Positions 5,156 through 5,789 of a DNA stretch of 5,789 nt are shown piece by piece (within the stretch, counting starts at the first letter, position 1; every line of letters begins with the position of its first letter). Source of the DNA: Verrucomicrobiota bacterium (lineage in GTDB: Bacteria; Verrucomicrobiota; Verrucomicrobiia; Opitutales; UBA953); contig RFRI01000101.1 in assembly GCA_009924535.1 (NCBI GenBank), positions 1 to 5,789 of the forward strand, written 5' to 3'. A model generated the notes under the pieces. The model worked only from the letters and a program-made list of their open reading frames with translations, did no database searches and was not told the DNA's origin. Position numbers and translations under genes: made by a program.

Positions 5156-5789
5156 ATGGCGCCGCGTCAGCCGTTGCCCAACATCTCCGAAGACGATCTC
5201 ATCGATCTCGCGGGCGGTGCGACCGTGCTCCTTGCCAAGGAGCTGGTGGCCAAGGGCAAGGTGAAGAAAGCCCTCTGGACGCCCCCGGTCGCGGAAGCCC
5301 TCGTCGACGACGGCACGGAGTCCCGCGAGGCCCGCTGGAACCTCCGTTCGATCACCTTCCAGCGCAACGAGTGCGGCTGCGAGGTCTCCGTCGGCCGAAG
5401 AAAGCTCTGCGTGCATTCCGTCGCGGCTTACCTCGTCCTCGCGACGAAGGAAGGCTATCTCAAGGCGGAGGCCACGCCGCCGCCGAAACCGGCCGCGCCG
5501 CCCGGCAAACCACCGACGGCGACCACGACGAAAGAAAAGACGGCGGACACGAAGAAGGAAAAATCAAAGGAAGCGGAGACGACCCCGGCAGGACCCCGGC
5601 TCAAATCCCTCACTCTCTCGGAAAAACGCGGCACGCCCATCGAGGTGCGCTTCATCGTTCCGCCGAACATCGTCACCGCCGCCGCCCGCGACGAGATCAT
5701 CTGCCGCCTCGAACTCCGCGTCGACGGCGCCCAAGTCGCGCCCGAGAACCTCGACCGCAGCAAGGCCTGGACCATCGAGCCCGACACGG
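5156..5789 (+). CDS. SWIM zinc-finger protein, probable SNF2-family helicase, 3'-truncated
   Basis: The frame starts at ATG 5156 and is open to the right edge (211 codons plus one base). The N-terminal 100 residues form a compact region ending in a SWIM-type zinc-binding motif, C73-x-C75-x9-C85-x-H87, within NECGCEVSVGRRKLCVHSVAAYL-like sequence (residues 71-93). SWIM domains bind DNA or protein and occur at the N-terminus of many bacterial SNF2/Rad54-like ATPases. A low-complexity linker rich in Pro, Lys, Thr and Glu (about 104-147) follows, then a new folded segment from about 148. Helicase motifs would lie beyond the window, so the helicase call is an inference from the SWIM domain and from my recollection of similar proteins in Verrucomicrobiota. 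No Shine-Dalgarno precedes the start; the leader is C-rich (CACCCTCACC). Same strand as the dapF-like gene but separated from it by a probable terminator. Confidence 0.72.
   Translation, partial: MAPRQPLPNISEDDLIDLAGGATVLLAKELVAKGKVKKALWTPPVAEALVDDGTESREARWNLRSITFQRNECGCEVSVGRRKLCVHSVAAYLVLATKEGYLKAEATPPPKPAAPPGKPPTATTTKEKTADTKKEKSKEAETTPAGPRLKSLTLSEKRGTPIEVRFIVPPNIVTAAARDEIICRLELRVDGAQVAPENLDRSKAWTIEPDT

Overview
The window is high-GC bacterial DNA with strong G/C preference at third codon positions. The gene mix is a secreted ThuA-type protein, a secreted sulfatase, a Gfo/Idh/MocA oxidoreductase, a sugar-acid kinase, and a dapF-like gene next to a SWIM-domain SNF2-type helicase. This fits a polysaccharide-degrading member of the Planctomycetota-Verrucomicrobiota group, and I would guess Verrucomicrobiota (Opitutae-like). 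That placement is inferred from gene content, not from a marker gene.

Layout: (1) nt 3-824, plus strand, is the C-terminal part of a ThuA-domain protein, closed by a strong hairpin terminator at 847-879. (2) nt 4126-879, minus strand, is a compact three-gene unit read as sulfatase, then Gfo/Idh/MocA oxidoreductase, then gluconokinase. The last two genes are 6 nt apart. (3) nt 4127-4223 is a divergent intergenic region holding an inverted repeat and the ribosome binding site of the next gene. (4) nt 4224-5078, plus strand, is a diaminopimelate-epimerase family gene. (5) A bulged hairpin with a T-run lies at 5114-5138. (6) nt 5156 to the right edge, plus strand, is the N-terminal part of a SWIM zinc-finger protein, probably an SNF2/DEAD-type helicase. 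No stretch longer than 100 nt lacks a gene.

The minus-strand unit reads as a small catabolic module: an exported sulfatase desulfates a glycan or sugar, a cytoplasmic NAD(P)-dependent oxidoreductase acts on the released sugar, and gluconokinase phosphorylates a sugar acid for entry into central metabolism. The convergent ThuA gene may work on related keto-sugars. The dapF-like and helicase genes are a separate, housekeeping-looking block.

The most notable observation is that the DapF-like protein has serine at both positions where DapF has its two catalytic cysteines, while the substrate-binding framework is kept. No mobile element, CRISPR array, tRNA or rRNA was seen.
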